Source of the DNA: Bacteroidia bacterium
GTDB taxonomy: Bacteria > Bacteroidota > Bacteroidia > J057
Assembly (NCBI GenBank): GCA_041391665.1
Contig: JAWKNO010000002.1
Location: forward strand, 1,798,001 to 1,862,000
Length of the DNA: 64,000 nt
Reading direction: 5' to 3'
In this document: piece by piece, positions 44,572-54,236 of the stretch
Layout of the letters: every line of letters begins with the position of its first letter
How positions within the stretch are numbered: the first letter of the stretch is position 1
The notes under the pieces: generated by a model
Told to the model about the DNA's origin: nothing
The model's database searches: none
Seen by the model: only the letters and a program-made list of their open reading frames with translations
Made by a program: the position numbers and the translations under genes

Positions 44572-46194
44572 TTAATAAGGCAGACCGAAAGTAATATAGT
44601 AGGTGTATATTCGCTTGTTTTGGGGCTTGAGTTCACGCATGGCCAGCCGGATACTTTCACTCAAACCTGTATAATCTACATTTTTATACTTCCAGGTCAA
44701 AACATCAAAATTTTGGCGACCTTCGCTGTATTCCACATTTTTTATGTAGAGATCAATCCGGCAACTAGCCATTTCATACATTTCATCCACGTTGAAGTTT
44801 TCGGAAGGTTTGATCGCGATTTTTGCGGTACTGAACTGCTTGTCATCCACCGAAATTTTGGATTCTTCATGCAGACCAAAAACTTCTTTTATTTCCCTTC
44901 CCCCTGTTTCATCTGTGCGGAAAACACATCCTTCAGTATCCTGACAATTAGCCCAGGGATTACACCAGTAGGTTTTTTTCTGGCCTTCTTCATCCTCAAA
45001 GGTTACAGATTGTGCTTGTTCACATTTGAGGTAATTCATATAATCAGCAAGCGGCCCGGAAAAATCTCTTACCTTAATCTCGAGATCTGCGATCTGATAA
45101 TTAACAAATTCATTGGTAAACAGCAGGTCGTAAAATAGTTTATTGCGCTCTTCATATTCACTCTTCAGGTCTTCGTTGTATTCGCCCTGCTCAAAACCGG
45201 AGAGGAAGTCTTTAAAATTTTTCTCATCTTCAATATGGAGGTGTTCGTACCCCTGGTCGAGGTTGCGGCGAATGGAATAATCTACCACCCAGTCGGGAAA
45301 GGTGGTACTCAGACCGGCCTCTTTTGCAGGGCGTCCCCGATCTACTTCCTCAAGTGCGTAGTCGGAAAGCGTGAATTTCAGATGGTGGTAGGCATCGGCC
45401 TTTTTCACATCAGCGGTAGATTCCAGATAGGCTTCGATCAGGCTGTTGCCTTTTTCTGCAGTGAGTCGTGGGGTAAAAAATATAAAAAACAGCCTTTCTT
45501 CATTGACCGTTTTTACTACAAAATCCAGGCGGTTTCCTTCACCCAGCCATTTTTTAAACGGTATCTGTCCCCACGGAAATTTGGGGTCTACAACTCCTGA
45601 AACATTTTTATTTGCCAGCTCTCCATCGGTAATCAATACGCTCTGCCGGTCGTGATTGCGCACAATGGAATCCGCAGCAACATCCAACGGCGCGTAGTTG
45701 TTGGCGGAATTATAGTTTTGCGGGTTGCGGACATACGTTTGGATACGCCCACCCGTAGATTTGGGCAGTTTTTCTATTTCATTCCCCGATGCGGAAGAAA
45801 GACGAAAATACTCCGCCTTTTCACCTGAAATCAGGTTCACAAGATCGGTGAGAAGACCGGCATCATCTTCTGCTTTGGCAACCTTGTAATTCATCCCGTC
45901 GGACATATCAAAATAAACATCCACACGATCCAGCACCTCTTTGGCACTGCCATTCTGCTGGCTGATCTGATGAAATCCATCAATCAGTTTGTGAAAGCCA
46001 TTGGCTTCAGATAAATAATCGCCACAGAAAGCCCCATCTACCGAAGCGATCTGCTCTTCACACATTTCACAAATCTCTTCTCCACATGCACAATCGGAAG
46101 CAGGGCACGGATTTTTGCTGCAACCTGAATAAATAATCAGGCTAAAAACGAGGATTCTGGTTAGAAAAAAGAAACTGGGGGTTGATTGTTTCAT
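44572..46194 (-). CDS. Cys-rich lipoprotein with vWA-like domain
   Basis: A 540-residue protein. The ATG at 46192-46194 was chosen over a TTG at 46206. A signal peptide ends at C25 (LIIYSGC), which is a lipobox though with Tyr at -3. A cysteine-dense segment follows (C25, C30, C35, C37, C42, C45, then C57). A vWA-like fold is suggested by VDVYFDMSDGMNYKV (D96 and S98, with glycine where the last MIDAS serine is usual) and VLITDGELANK (188-192), so the metal site is partly degenerate. The C-terminal half has another Cys cluster (YWCNPWANCQDTEGCVF). It starts the operon and is the only clearly exported component. Confidence 0.7.
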   Translation of the reverse strand: MKQSTPSFFFLTRILVFSLIIYSGCSKNPCPASDCACGEEICEMCEEQIASVDGAFCGDYLSEANGFHKLIDGFHQISQQNGSAKEVLDRVDVYFDMSDGMNYKVAKAEDDAGLLTDLVNLISGEKAEYFRLSSASGNEIEKLPKSTGGRIQTYVRNPQNYNSANNYAPLDVAADSIVRNHDRQSVLITDGELANKNVSGVVDPKFPWGQIPFKKWLGEGNRLDFVVKTVNEERLFFIFFTPRLTAEKGNSLIEAYLESTADVKKADAYHHLKFTLSDYALEEVDRGRPAKEAGLSTTFPDWVVDYSIRRNLDQGYEHLHIEDEKNFKDFLSGFEQGEYNEDLKSEYEERNKLFYDLLFTNEFVNYQIADLEIKVRDFSGPLADYMNYLKCEQAQSVTFEDEEGQKKTYWCNPWANCQDTEGCVFRTDETGGREIKEVFGLHEESKISVDDKQFSTAKIAIKPSENFNVDEMYEMASCRIDLYIKNVEYSEGRQNFDVLTWKYKNVDYTGLSESIRLAMRELKPQNKRIYTYYITFGLPY

Positions 46195-46325
46195 AAAATC
46201 AAACAATTGATTATAAGAGCAATTTAAAAAATATATTCACTCTCCGGATAATTCCACCGGTTATTGCCTGATTTTTTTTAAAAAATATCCCCAACAGGAA
46301 TAATAACTGCCCTCAAGCAACAGAT

Positions 46326-46586
46326 TTAGTCCCTGTCAACTGCCGCCAACTCTCTGATTTCATGGGAAAGCGACTGGTATTTGGTAATGATTTCGCGAAG
46401 GCGGGCAAATTCCGCATCCATTTTCCAGCCAGAAATATTGGCCACAGCCTGAAGCATCAACAACGTATTGGTTGCTTCCCGATCATGTTCGGGACTAAGA
46501 CCATGACGTTCACGGAGTTGACTTGCAATTAATTGAGGAGTAGAAACGGGAGCAGGCAAGGTAGGTGAAACATACGATACAGCCAT
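46326..46586 (-). CDS. Small hypothetical protein
   Basis: An 86-residue protein, mostly helical, with a Pro/Ser-rich start and a C-terminal helix (EFARLREIITKYQSLSHEIREL). No family recognised. It sits 131 bp upstream of the vWA lipoprotein gene on the same strand and may or may not be part of that operon. The gap to the lipoprotein gene (46195-46325) is AT-rich and contains the imperfect -7-like TATATTTT on the minus strand, so the operon may have its own promoter there. Confidence 0.55.
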   Translation of the reverse strand: MAVSYVSPTLPAPVSTPQLIASQLRERHGLSPEHDREATNTLLMLQAVANISGWKMDAEFARLREIITKYQSLSHEIRELAAVDRD

Positions 46587-46644
46587 TAAGATAATTTCTT
46601 CTATATCTTAATCAAATAATATGCCAGCAGCCTCCTTTTCGTCA

Positions 46645-48792
46645 CTACTCAATCTTTATTTTCTTCACCATACGGCTGTTTTCTGATTGCACTTCGACCA
46701 TATACAGTCCGGCTGCCAAATGAGATACACGGAGAGGTTTTTCGATTTCCCCACTCGTTTTCCCGGCTTTTTCTTCATATACTTTTCTGCCATGGATATC
46801 CCATACACGCAGAGCATAAAGTCCATGATCTGAAGAATTTATCCTCAACATAAAATCGCCTGACCCGGGGTTGGGATAGATGTCCAGATAATCATCAGAA
46901 TGAATATCATCAACACCTGTATTAAAGCTACCCAGAACCTGAATATTGTCGAGGTAAAGCGGAAAGCCATTGTCGTATTTGTAATAATCAAAACGAAACA
47001 CCACCTGCTCTCCTCTCAGCCAGCTGATATCTATCGAATCTTTCAGCCAGTCAGAACAGGCTCCAGGAATCCAGGTATCAAATGAATCTGAAGAAATGTA
47101 AACCGTCGTCAGATTATTGCGGTCGGAAGAATAAATATTTGCATTGTCGGGGAAAGTTTTGCCGCAGTCCAGGGAGTAGCGAATCTCAAATGACTCGCTA
47201 AAACCCGCTGTATTTGAGTCCGAGGCAAAAGCTCTGTCAAAATACAAATATCCGTTTTGTATATAGCGAAGATCTACCAACGGAGAAATCAGCGCATCTT
47301 CGATTCCGGCAGCGGCCATCACGGTATTGTCGATAAACATGCAGGTATTACCCGAGCCATCATCACAGCCGGCATAGGCAATTTCCCAACCAGAACCACC
47401 TGGATTTTCAATGGTCCATGTGGAAGGCAGACCCAACGAAAAATCTTCAGAAAAAGGCGCCTGAAGCAGCGGCTGATAATTGAAAGTTGTATGACTGGTG
47501 TCGTTGAGCAGAAACCCATCGGCTTGTCCATTGGGCAGGCTACTGTAAACCGTAACGGTGTGAAGTCCGGGCGTAAGTGAGGCAGCCACAGGCAGAAAAA
47601 CCGTATCTGTTTCTGTATAGGACAAGGTACCCGTCCAGTTTCCCAAAACAACCGGTCCCTGGTCAAACCGATAGCTGATTTGGATAGTGTTTAGCGGGGT
47701 GAGGCCAAAATTTCTCAGTTCGATCCCGAGCGAAAGATTCTCTTCACACTCTGTAACCGAGGGGCTGATAATCTCCGAAACGCCGGCATCAAAAGCCACA
47801 GGAGTCTGGCAGGCATAGGAATTCAGCAGACTTGCGCGGATATTGGTCAGCACAATCCGCATTCGCTCCACCTGCCCGTCTGTAAAAGCCCTTCGGCACA
47901 GGCCTTCATTGTAGTCCATGAATTGATTATTTGCGTCGGGCACATCGGTAGTAAAAGGATTATTGGCACTGGGGTCGTCGGCGTCAGTAGAGCAGCTGTT
48001 AAACACGCCACAGCCCTCAAAGGTCGAATTATCAGGCGGTGTATCACAAACCCTGTCGCCATCGAGCAGGCAATCATCATTTTTACACCCCCGGTCAAAG
48101 GGATGCGGCAATCCCAGGTAATGTCCGATTTCGTGCGCAAAGACGGCAGAATTGGCTTTACTTCTCCCGACAATAGAAGTCAGAAGTACAATCCCATCCC
48201 AAAATTCACCGTGGCTTGTAGGATAATAAGCGTACCCCAGCACGCCGCCCCCTAACAGGTCGCGGGCAATATATACATTCAGATAACGGGTAGGATCCCA
48301 GTTAAACTGCTGTTTCATATTAAAATCATCATTGGGCCCGATATCCGTCAGCGGCGTCTCAATCCGCTCAATCCCCGAAGTACCGCTGCCGTCGGGTGCT
48401 ACTTTTGCCAGACAAAACTGGATTCTGGCGTCCGCACCGACAGTAGGATCGTAATAGCCCAGATTGCGAAAAGCCTCATTTATATTTTCGATTTCGGTAT
48501 AAATCTTAGAACTGGCTATATTTTCGGTAGGATCCAGGTAAAGAACGTGAAATACAACAGGGATTGTATATATCACCGTATCGGTTCCCCTTCGGGGATC
48601 GGCCCAATGATCTAATACCAGCCTTTTCAGAAATAAATCGTGGTCAAGTAAATTTTTTTCGTAATCAGGATTTTTTTCTGCGAGTTTTTGTTCGGTATAA
48701 CCAGTTGCGCAGTAGAATGCCGATTGAGAAAAAATGCAATTAAATTGCGTGATTATCAGTAAGATAAGGGAAAAAGCACGGGTGAATACCAT
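46645..48792 (-). CDS. Secreted M43 pappalysin-like zinc metalloprotease with T9SS sorting domain
   Basis: A 715-residue protein. The start at ATG 48790-48792 gives a signal peptide (SLILLIITQFNCIFSQ); an upstream start at 48876 adds an implausible N-terminus. The catalytic motif HEIGHYLGLPH (residues 220-230) has three zinc ligands and glutamate, followed by CLLDGDRVCDTPPDN and DYNEGLCRRAFTDGQVERM, typical of M43 enzymes. A beta-sandwich region follows (about residues 440-620, with NGYLYFDRAFASDSN). The last ~80 residues form a T9SS sorting domain (LDIYPNPGSGDFMLRINS...AAGLYMVEV...MVKKIKIE). It is probably a surface or secreted protease for peptide or collagen-like substrates. Confidence 0.9.
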   Translation of the reverse strand: MVFTRAFSLILLIITQFNCIFSQSAFYCATGYTEQKLAEKNPDYEKNLLDHDLFLKRLVLDHWADPRRGTDTVIYTIPVVFHVLYLDPTENIASSKIYTEIENINEAFRNLGYYDPTVGADARIQFCLAKVAPDGSGTSGIERIETPLTDIGPNDDFNMKQQFNWDPTRYLNVYIARDLLGGGVLGYAYYPTSHGEFWDGIVLLTSIVGRSKANSAVFAHEIGHYLGLPHPFDRGCKNDDCLLDGDRVCDTPPDNSTFEGCGVFNSCSTDADDPSANNPFTTDVPDANNQFMDYNEGLCRRAFTDGQVERMRIVLTNIRASLLNSYACQTPVAFDAGVSEIISPSVTECEENLSLGIELRNFGLTPLNTIQISYRFDQGPVVLGNWTGTLSYTETDTVFLPVAASLTPGLHTVTVYSSLPNGQADGFLLNDTSHTTFNYQPLLQAPFSEDFSLGLPSTWTIENPGGSGWEIAYAGCDDGSGNTCMFIDNTVMAAAGIEDALISPLVDLRYIQNGYLYFDRAFASDSNTAGFSESFEIRYSLDCGKTFPDNANIYSSDRNNLTTVYISSDSFDTWIPGACSDWLKDSIDISWLRGEQVVFRFDYYKYDNGFPLYLDNIQVLGSFNTGVDDIHSDDYLDIYPNPGSGDFMLRINSSDHGLYALRVWDIHGRKVYEEKAGKTSGEIEKPLRVSHLAAGLYMVEVQSENSRMVKKIKIE

Positions 48793-48879
48793 AGATTTGG
48801 TGTAAATAAGCGCGGAAAATAGTAAATTCCTCCAATATCTCCCACTAATGATATTTCTCACTGCTAAACGCCACACATG

Positions 48880-48912
48880 TTTTTGGACTGCATAAAAATT
48901 TCCCTAATTTTC
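48880..48912 (+). promoter_or_regulatory. Promoter upstream of the fused E1 gene
   Basis: TTTTTG (48880-48885) is followed after exactly 19 bp by TAATTTTC (48905-48912), one base from the -7 consensus TAnnTTTG. The start codon is 16 bp downstream. This lies in the 136-bp gap from the divergent M43 gene. Confidence 0.5.
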
Positions 48913-48928
48913 GAGATATTTTGTCCCC

Positions 48929-51352
48929 ATGCGAATTGAACCGAAAGAAGTTGTAGAAAATTCAGGACTCCGGATGACGAAAGAAGAAATACTGCGCGAC
49001 TACAGTCTCGCTTACCAAAGTCGTCAGGCCAGCCTTTTGGGTCGAAGGGAAGTACTTACAGGAAAGGCGAAGTTTGGTATTTTTGGTGACGGTAAGGAAC
49101 TTCCACAGATTGCCCTGGCAAAATTTTTCCAGAACGGAGACATCCGCTCCGGTTATTATCGCGATCAGACCTTTGCCTTTATCACAGGCATAGCCACTAT
49201 TGATCAGTTTTTCTCTCAACTATACGCTGACCCAGACCTCAAAAACGATCCGCATTCAGCAGGCAGGCAAATGAATAGTCATTTTGCTACCCGCATGATA
49301 CGGGAAGATGGTTCCTGGGAAGATATGACCCGACAAAAGGTTACGACCGCAGACGCTTCGCCTACGGCTTCCCAAATGCCCCGTATTGCGGGGCTGGTTC
49401 AGGCTTCGCGGCTTTTTCGGCTGTTACCCGAACTGAAAGATTTTTCCGTTTTCTCCAACAATGGCAATGAGGTCGTTTTTGGTACCATCGGAAATGCCAG
49501 TTGTGCAGAAGGCGTATTCTGGGAAACCATCAATGCGATTGGCGTTATTCAGGGGCCCTTTGTTATGTCCATCTGGGATGATGAATACGGTATTTCTGTA
49601 CCCAATGAATTTCAGATCACCAAACAAAGTTTGTCTGAAATGCTTTCCGGTTTCCAGCGGACCGACAATGAAAGGGGATACGATATTTATACCGTAAAGG
49701 CCTGGGATTATGAGGCATTGATTGAAACGTATCGCATGGCCACCGAAAATGCCCGTGTCAATCATATCCCTGCTATCGTTCACGTAACGGAAGTTACTCA
49801 GCCACAAGGACATAGCACCTCTGGCAGCCACGAAAGATATAAGTCTCAGGAACGACTGCAATGGGAAAAACAGCACGACTGTATATCCAAACTTCGTGAG
49901 TATATCATCGAAAAAGGATTTGCGACCGCTGCGGAAATAGATGAATTGGAAAAAGAAGATCGCCGGATTGTACGCAAAATCAAAAATGATGCGTGGCAGG
50001 CTTATCAGGCGCCGATCAAAAAGGAAGTATCCCAACTATTGCTTCTGATTGGTGAAATTGCTTCACATGCTTCCGGGAAAGCGCACGAACAATTATCCCA
50101 GATTATTGCCGGACTTAAAAAACTGCTCGAACCGGCACGTCGTGATATCATGATCAATTCTCATAAAGCGCTGCTGGCTGCCCGGGCCATCAACCACCCT
50201 ACGGTTGCGGCACTTGCTACATGGAGAAAAGCCAAGCAGGCGGAATGGGGAGAAAGTTATGGCTCTCATTTGTATAGTAGTACGCCGCTTTCCCCGATGA
50301 ATGTCCAACCGGTGGCGCCTGTCTATTCCGAGGAAGCGCCATTGAAGAGTGGATTTGAAATCCTCAATCAGGCTTTCGAAGAAATGTTTGCCCAAAATCC
50401 GCTGATTGTCGCATTTGGAGAAGATGTTGGTCAACTGGGAGATGTCAACCAGGGATTCGCCGGACTCCAGGATAAATTTGGCCCGCACCGTGTGATGGAC
50501 ACAGGAATCCGGGAAGCGACCATTGCCGGACAGGCAATCGGGCTGGCTATGCGGGGACTTCGGCCCATTGCAGAGATTCAGTATTTGGATTATTTTATTT
50601 ACGCGCTCCAAATCCTGTCTGACGACCTTTCCACCCTGCTTTACCGCACCAAAGGCGGACAACGTGCGCCTGCGATTATCCGCACCCGGGGGCACAGGCT
50701 GGAAGGTATCTGGCATGCAGGTTCTCCCCTGGGAATGATGATACATTCTCTGAGAGGGGTTCACATAGCCGTGCCAAGAGATATGACACGAGCTGTAGGG
50801 TTTTATCATACTTTCCTGGCTGGCGACGACCCGGCCGTAATCATTGAAGTACTCAATGCCTACCGTCTAAAGGAAAAGGTGCCGGACAACATATCAGAAA
50901 TACGGATAGTCCCGGGCATACCCGAAATCCTGCGTCAGGGAAATGATGTCACTATTGTAACCTATGGTGCATGTTGCCGGATCGCTATGCAGGCCGCAGA
51001 ACAGTTACAGGAAACCGGTATAGATGCAGAAATAATCGATGTGCAAACGCTTTTGCCATTTGACATCCATCACCTCATTCTCGATTCACTCAAAAAGACC
51101 AATCGTATCGTCTTTTTCGACGAAGATGTTCCCGGTGGTGCCTCTGCCTACATGATGCAGGAGGTACTGGAAAAACAAGGCGGATACTATTTGCTTGATT
51201 CAGAACCACGAACACTTACAGCGAAGCCACACAGGCCTGCATATGGAGATGATGGCGACTACTTCTCCAAACCACAGGCTGAAGACGTATTTCAAACCGT
51301 CTATGCGATGATGCATGAGGCTGCCCCCAACAAGTTTCCCCTGTTTTTCTAA
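48929..51352 (+). CDS. Fused 2-oxoacid dehydrogenase E1 (alpha plus beta subunits)
   Basis: An 807-residue fusion of an E1 alpha-type domain (about residues 15-370) and an E1 beta-type domain (about 470-807), as often found in Bacteroidota. It should decarboxylate a 2-oxoacid (branched-chain or pyruvate type) with thiamine diphosphate and transfer the acyl group to lipoyl-E2. The alpha part has GRQMNSHFATR and WDDEYGISVPNEFQ; the beta part has FGEDVGQLGDVNQGF, IREATIAGQAIGLAMRG and VIIEVLNAYRLK. The TPP motif, usually GDA/GDG, reads GNA here (188-190), an Asp-to-Asn change. Other subunits (E2, E3) are not in the window, so the specific substrate is unknown. Confidence 0.88.
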   Translation: MRIEPKEVVENSGLRMTKEEILRDYSLAYQSRQASLLGRREVLTGKAKFGIFGDGKELPQIALAKFFQNGDIRSGYYRDQTFAFITGIATIDQFFSQLYADPDLKNDPHSAGRQMNSHFATRMIREDGSWEDMTRQKVTTADASPTASQMPRIAGLVQASRLFRLLPELKDFSVFSNNGNEVVFGTIGNASCAEGVFWETINAIGVIQGPFVMSIWDDEYGISVPNEFQITKQSLSEMLSGFQRTDNERGYDIYTVKAWDYEALIETYRMATENARVNHIPAIVHVTEVTQPQGHSTSGSHERYKSQERLQWEKQHDCISKLREYIIEKGFATAAEIDELEKEDRRIVRKIKNDAWQAYQAPIKKEVSQLLLLIGEIASHASGKAHEQLSQIIAGLKKLLEPARRDIMINSHKALLAARAINHPTVAALATWRKAKQAEWGESYGSHLYSSTPLSPMNVQPVAPVYSEEAPLKSGFEILNQAFEEMFAQNPLIVAFGEDVGQLGDVNQGFAGLQDKFGPHRVMDTGIREATIAGQAIGLAMRGLRPIAEIQYLDYFIYALQILSDDLSTLLYRTKGGQRAPAIIRTRGHRLEGIWHAGSPLGMMIHSLRGVHIAVPRDMTRAVGFYHTFLAGDDPAVIIEVLNAYRLKEKVPDNISEIRIVPGIPEILRQGNDVTIVTYGACCRIAMQAAEQLQETGIDAEIIDVQTLLPFDIHHLILDSLKKTNRIVFFDEDVPGGASAYMMQEVLEKQGGYYLLDSEPRTLTAKPHRPAYGDDGDYFSKPQAEDVFQTVYAMMHEAAPNKFPLFF

Positions 51353-51376
51353 GTACATCACCCCCTTTCAAAGTCT

Positions 51377-54226
51377 ATGAAAAAGACGTTGGCTTTTTTG
51401 CTTTTCCCATTGATCGCAGTACTGATGGCAGCCATCGGCATGTGGTATCACACCCTAACCCTGCAATACCCCTCTCCTACCGACCGTGCGTTATCTCATG
51501 AAGAGAATGGCGAAATGAAGCAGGAAAGGGAAGCCTTTTTCGAAAAAATGCACCGCACTGCGCCGGGTGTTGACTGGAGGAAAATCGATCAACAGGTAAG
51601 GAAGGAAAAAGCCGAATCGCGATTCCAGAAAATCAGACAGCGAAACCTCTCTAAAACTTCCGCCGATTTTGACAAAGATACCATTGCCAATGGCAATGTC
51701 ACCGGCCACTGGCGCGAAGTGGGAAGCATCAACCAGGCAGGAAGAACTACCGGCGCCGAATATGATGCAAAATCAGGCACCCTTTATGTAACATCCGCAG
51801 GGGGCAATATCTGGAAAGGCAATATGCAGGGTAGTAGTTGGGAGGTATTAAATGATCTCCAAACCATCCCCGGCCTCAACACACTTTCCCGTATTACGGT
51901 TCAGGGCAGTTCCCGATTGCTGGCCTTATCTGGTGATTGGGGCATTGATGGCCTGCGCTACTCAGATGATGGCGGATTGACATGGAATATTTCCAACGGC
52001 CTGGGCAATATCCTCAACTGGGGGTTTGCCGCCCGGATGGCTATCATTCCCGACAGCATCCACACCCTCTATATTCTCGCTTATGAATGGGATTATAGTT
52101 CGGCAAACTGGGGGTCTGTAACAACTTTGTACCGATCCACAGATCAAGGGCTGAATTTTTCCCAAATAGCCGACTTCCACAGCGCGACTTTCGGTGATAT
52201 CGCTCGTTTTGATATCTGGACGGACCCATATACACCAGGCGCACTCTTTTTACTGGAAAACAACCATCTTTTCAAAATCGATGGAGGGGGTACAACATTG
52301 GTTCCGGCTGGCACACTTCCCGTAATCGCAGCGGGCGGAAATGCCCATCTTCAGGGAGTAGAAACAACCGCAGGCACATATCTCTACGCCCTATATGAAA
52401 ATGGAGACAGTTCAAATGTCTATCAATCTGTAGCAGGTGCGCCCTGGACGTATCAGGGGTCTGTGGACACCAGGCTATTTTCCAGAAGAAGTTTCACCTG
52501 TTCATCAATCAACCCGCAGGTGCTTTTTGCAGGGGGCGTCAACGCATACCGAAGCGCCGATGGCGGTGTTACCTGGCAACTGGTCAATGAATGGTTTGAG
52601 TATTATGGAAACCCCGTTAACAAACTTCACGCTGACATACCCGCTTTCCAGACATTTCGGGACAGTGTTTTGGGCGAATTTGTCATTGTGAGCACGGACG
52701 GAGGCACCTATGTTTCTTACAACAACCTGCAAACTGTTCAGAATATTTCGCTTTCCGGCCTTCAGGTGGGACAATTTTACTCTACCTACACACACCGCAC
52801 CAATACCGGTACCGTATATGGCGGCACCCAGGATCAGGGCTATCAGCGGGCAACGCAGGACAATGGCGAAGTGCTGTATTTTTCCCAGTTGATCGGTGGT
52901 GATTACGGCCATATCGTATCCGGAGACGGGGGGCAGAGCATTTGGACGAACTACCCCGGGTTTACGATGTATTATCCCAACGCAGCTACTTCCACCCAGC
53001 AGTTTTCCCGCGATTTTGACGGAAGCGGGCATTTGTGGCTCCCCCCATTGCTTGCCGATCCCAATATGGCCAACCGCGTGTATCTGGGCGGAGGAAGTCT
53101 GGATGGTGTGGGGGCAAATATTATCCAGCAAACGGCCATTGGAGGCACTATTTCAGTAGTTGAGCAGCCCTTTGATTTTAGCGAAGGAACCAATGCCAGC
53201 ATTTCGGCGATGGGTATTTCTCCACAGGATCCCAACTACCGCTATGTTCTGACCGACAATGAAAAATTCTTTTTTTCTTTCAATGGCGGACAAAACTGGA
53301 CAAAGTCATCACAGGGCGCCATTCCGGGTAGTCATTATTTTTACGGGAATGTAATCCTCCCCTCTCCCAAACAATTTGGCAGATTGTATATCGCGGGAAG
53401 CGGGTATTCCAACTCCCCCGTCTATATATCCAACAATAATGGCGGGAGTTTTGTCGCTGCCAATAATGGCCTTCCGGCATTGCTGATTTACGACATGGAT
53501 ATGACCCCCGATGAGAGTATGGTATTTGCCGCAACTTCTGTAGGGCCATATATGTACATTCCGGCTGATGACCAATGGTATCCGATGGATGGCCTTCACG
53601 CACCAGACCAGACTTACTGGACAGTAGAATATGTACCAGCTCTACATGTAGCCAGATTTGGCACCTATGGCAGAGGCATCTGGGATTTCACCATTTGTGA
53701 TTCTCTTTCTCCCAAACCAGTCGCAGCTTTTCAACAGGTCCTTTTTGGCGACGGGGTTTCCATTCAGTTGATAGACAAATCCGCCGGAGGGCAATTTCTC
53801 CAATGGGAATTTGGGGACGGAGAGACCAGCACGCAACAAAACCCCCTTCATCACTATGCTGGATCGGGTGTATATGAATTAAAACAAATCATCAGCACAC
53901 ATTGCCAGTCTGATACCATTTCGCAGACACTCTACCTTATGTCAACAGGCGTCGAAGACTTGCTTTCGCCCGATCAACTGACGGTTTTCCCCAACCCCAG
54001 CAACGGCGTATTTGAAGTGGAAAACAAAGGCGAATCATCCGAATCGCTACATCTTGAAGTAATGGATGCAGCAGGAAAGGTGATCTGGAAACAGCCCTCG
54101 GTGCGATTTGGCCCACAAGACAGGCATTCGGTAAGACTCGGCGACACACCTTCCGGAATCTATTTTTTGCGCATGACACCGGCTTCTGGTGGAAAACCGA
54201 TAGTAAAAAAGTTGATAATCCGGTAG
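51377..54226 (+). CDS. Secreted beta-propeller (sortilin/BNR-like) protein with PKD and T9SS sorting domains
   Basis: A 949-residue protein with an N-terminal hydrophobic signal (TLAFLLFPLIAVLMAAIGMW). The main part is a repeated beta-propeller with BNR/sortilin-like phrases (RYSDDGGLTWNIS, YRSTDQGLNFSQI, YRSADGGVTWQLV, SFNGGQNWTKSS). Near residues 780-855 there is a PKD domain (LQWEFGDGETSTQQNPLHHY). The C-terminal 75 residues are a T9SS type A sorting domain (LTVFPNPSNGVFEVEN...TPSGIYFLRM...VKKLIIR). Such proteins are surface-associated or secreted; the ligand is unknown. The gap of 24 bp after the E1 gene suggests cotranscription, but functional linkage is not apparent. Confidence 0.85.
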   Translation: MKKTLAFLLFPLIAVLMAAIGMWYHTLTLQYPSPTDRALSHEENGEMKQEREAFFEKMHRTAPGVDWRKIDQQVRKEKAESRFQKIRQRNLSKTSADFDKDTIANGNVTGHWREVGSINQAGRTTGAEYDAKSGTLYVTSAGGNIWKGNMQGSSWEVLNDLQTIPGLNTLSRITVQGSSRLLALSGDWGIDGLRYSDDGGLTWNISNGLGNILNWGFAARMAIIPDSIHTLYILAYEWDYSSANWGSVTTLYRSTDQGLNFSQIADFHSATFGDIARFDIWTDPYTPGALFLLENNHLFKIDGGGTTLVPAGTLPVIAAGGNAHLQGVETTAGTYLYALYENGDSSNVYQSVAGAPWTYQGSVDTRLFSRRSFTCSSINPQVLFAGGVNAYRSADGGVTWQLVNEWFEYYGNPVNKLHADIPAFQTFRDSVLGEFVIVSTDGGTYVSYNNLQTVQNISLSGLQVGQFYSTYTHRTNTGTVYGGTQDQGYQRATQDNGEVLYFSQLIGGDYGHIVSGDGGQSIWTNYPGFTMYYPNAATSTQQFSRDFDGSGHLWLPPLLADPNMANRVYLGGGSLDGVGANIIQQTAIGGTISVVEQPFDFSEGTNASISAMGISPQDPNYRYVLTDNEKFFFSFNGGQNWTKSSQGAIPGSHYFYGNVILPSPKQFGRLYIAGSGYSNSPVYISNNNGGSFVAANNGLPALLIYDMDMTPDESMVFAATSVGPYMYIPADDQWYPMDGLHAPDQTYWTVEYVPALHVARFGTYGRGIWDFTICDSLSPKPVAAFQQVLFGDGVSIQLIDKSAGGQFLQWEFGDGETSTQQNPLHHYAGSGVYELKQIISTHCQSDTISQTLYLMSTGVEDLLSPDQLTVFPNPSNGVFEVENKGESSESLHLEVMDAAGKVIWKQPSVRFGPQDRHSVRLGDTPSGIYFLRMTPASGGKPIVKKLIIR

Positions 54227-54236
54227 CATTTACCAC

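Noticed and set aside
32391..46194. Classic phage-defence system (BREX, Zorya, Lamassu or similar)
   Set aside because: No helicase, methyltransferase, nuclease or motor pair is encoded. Only the vWA/PP2C/kinase theme of TerY-P is shared, which is not enough to call a defence system.
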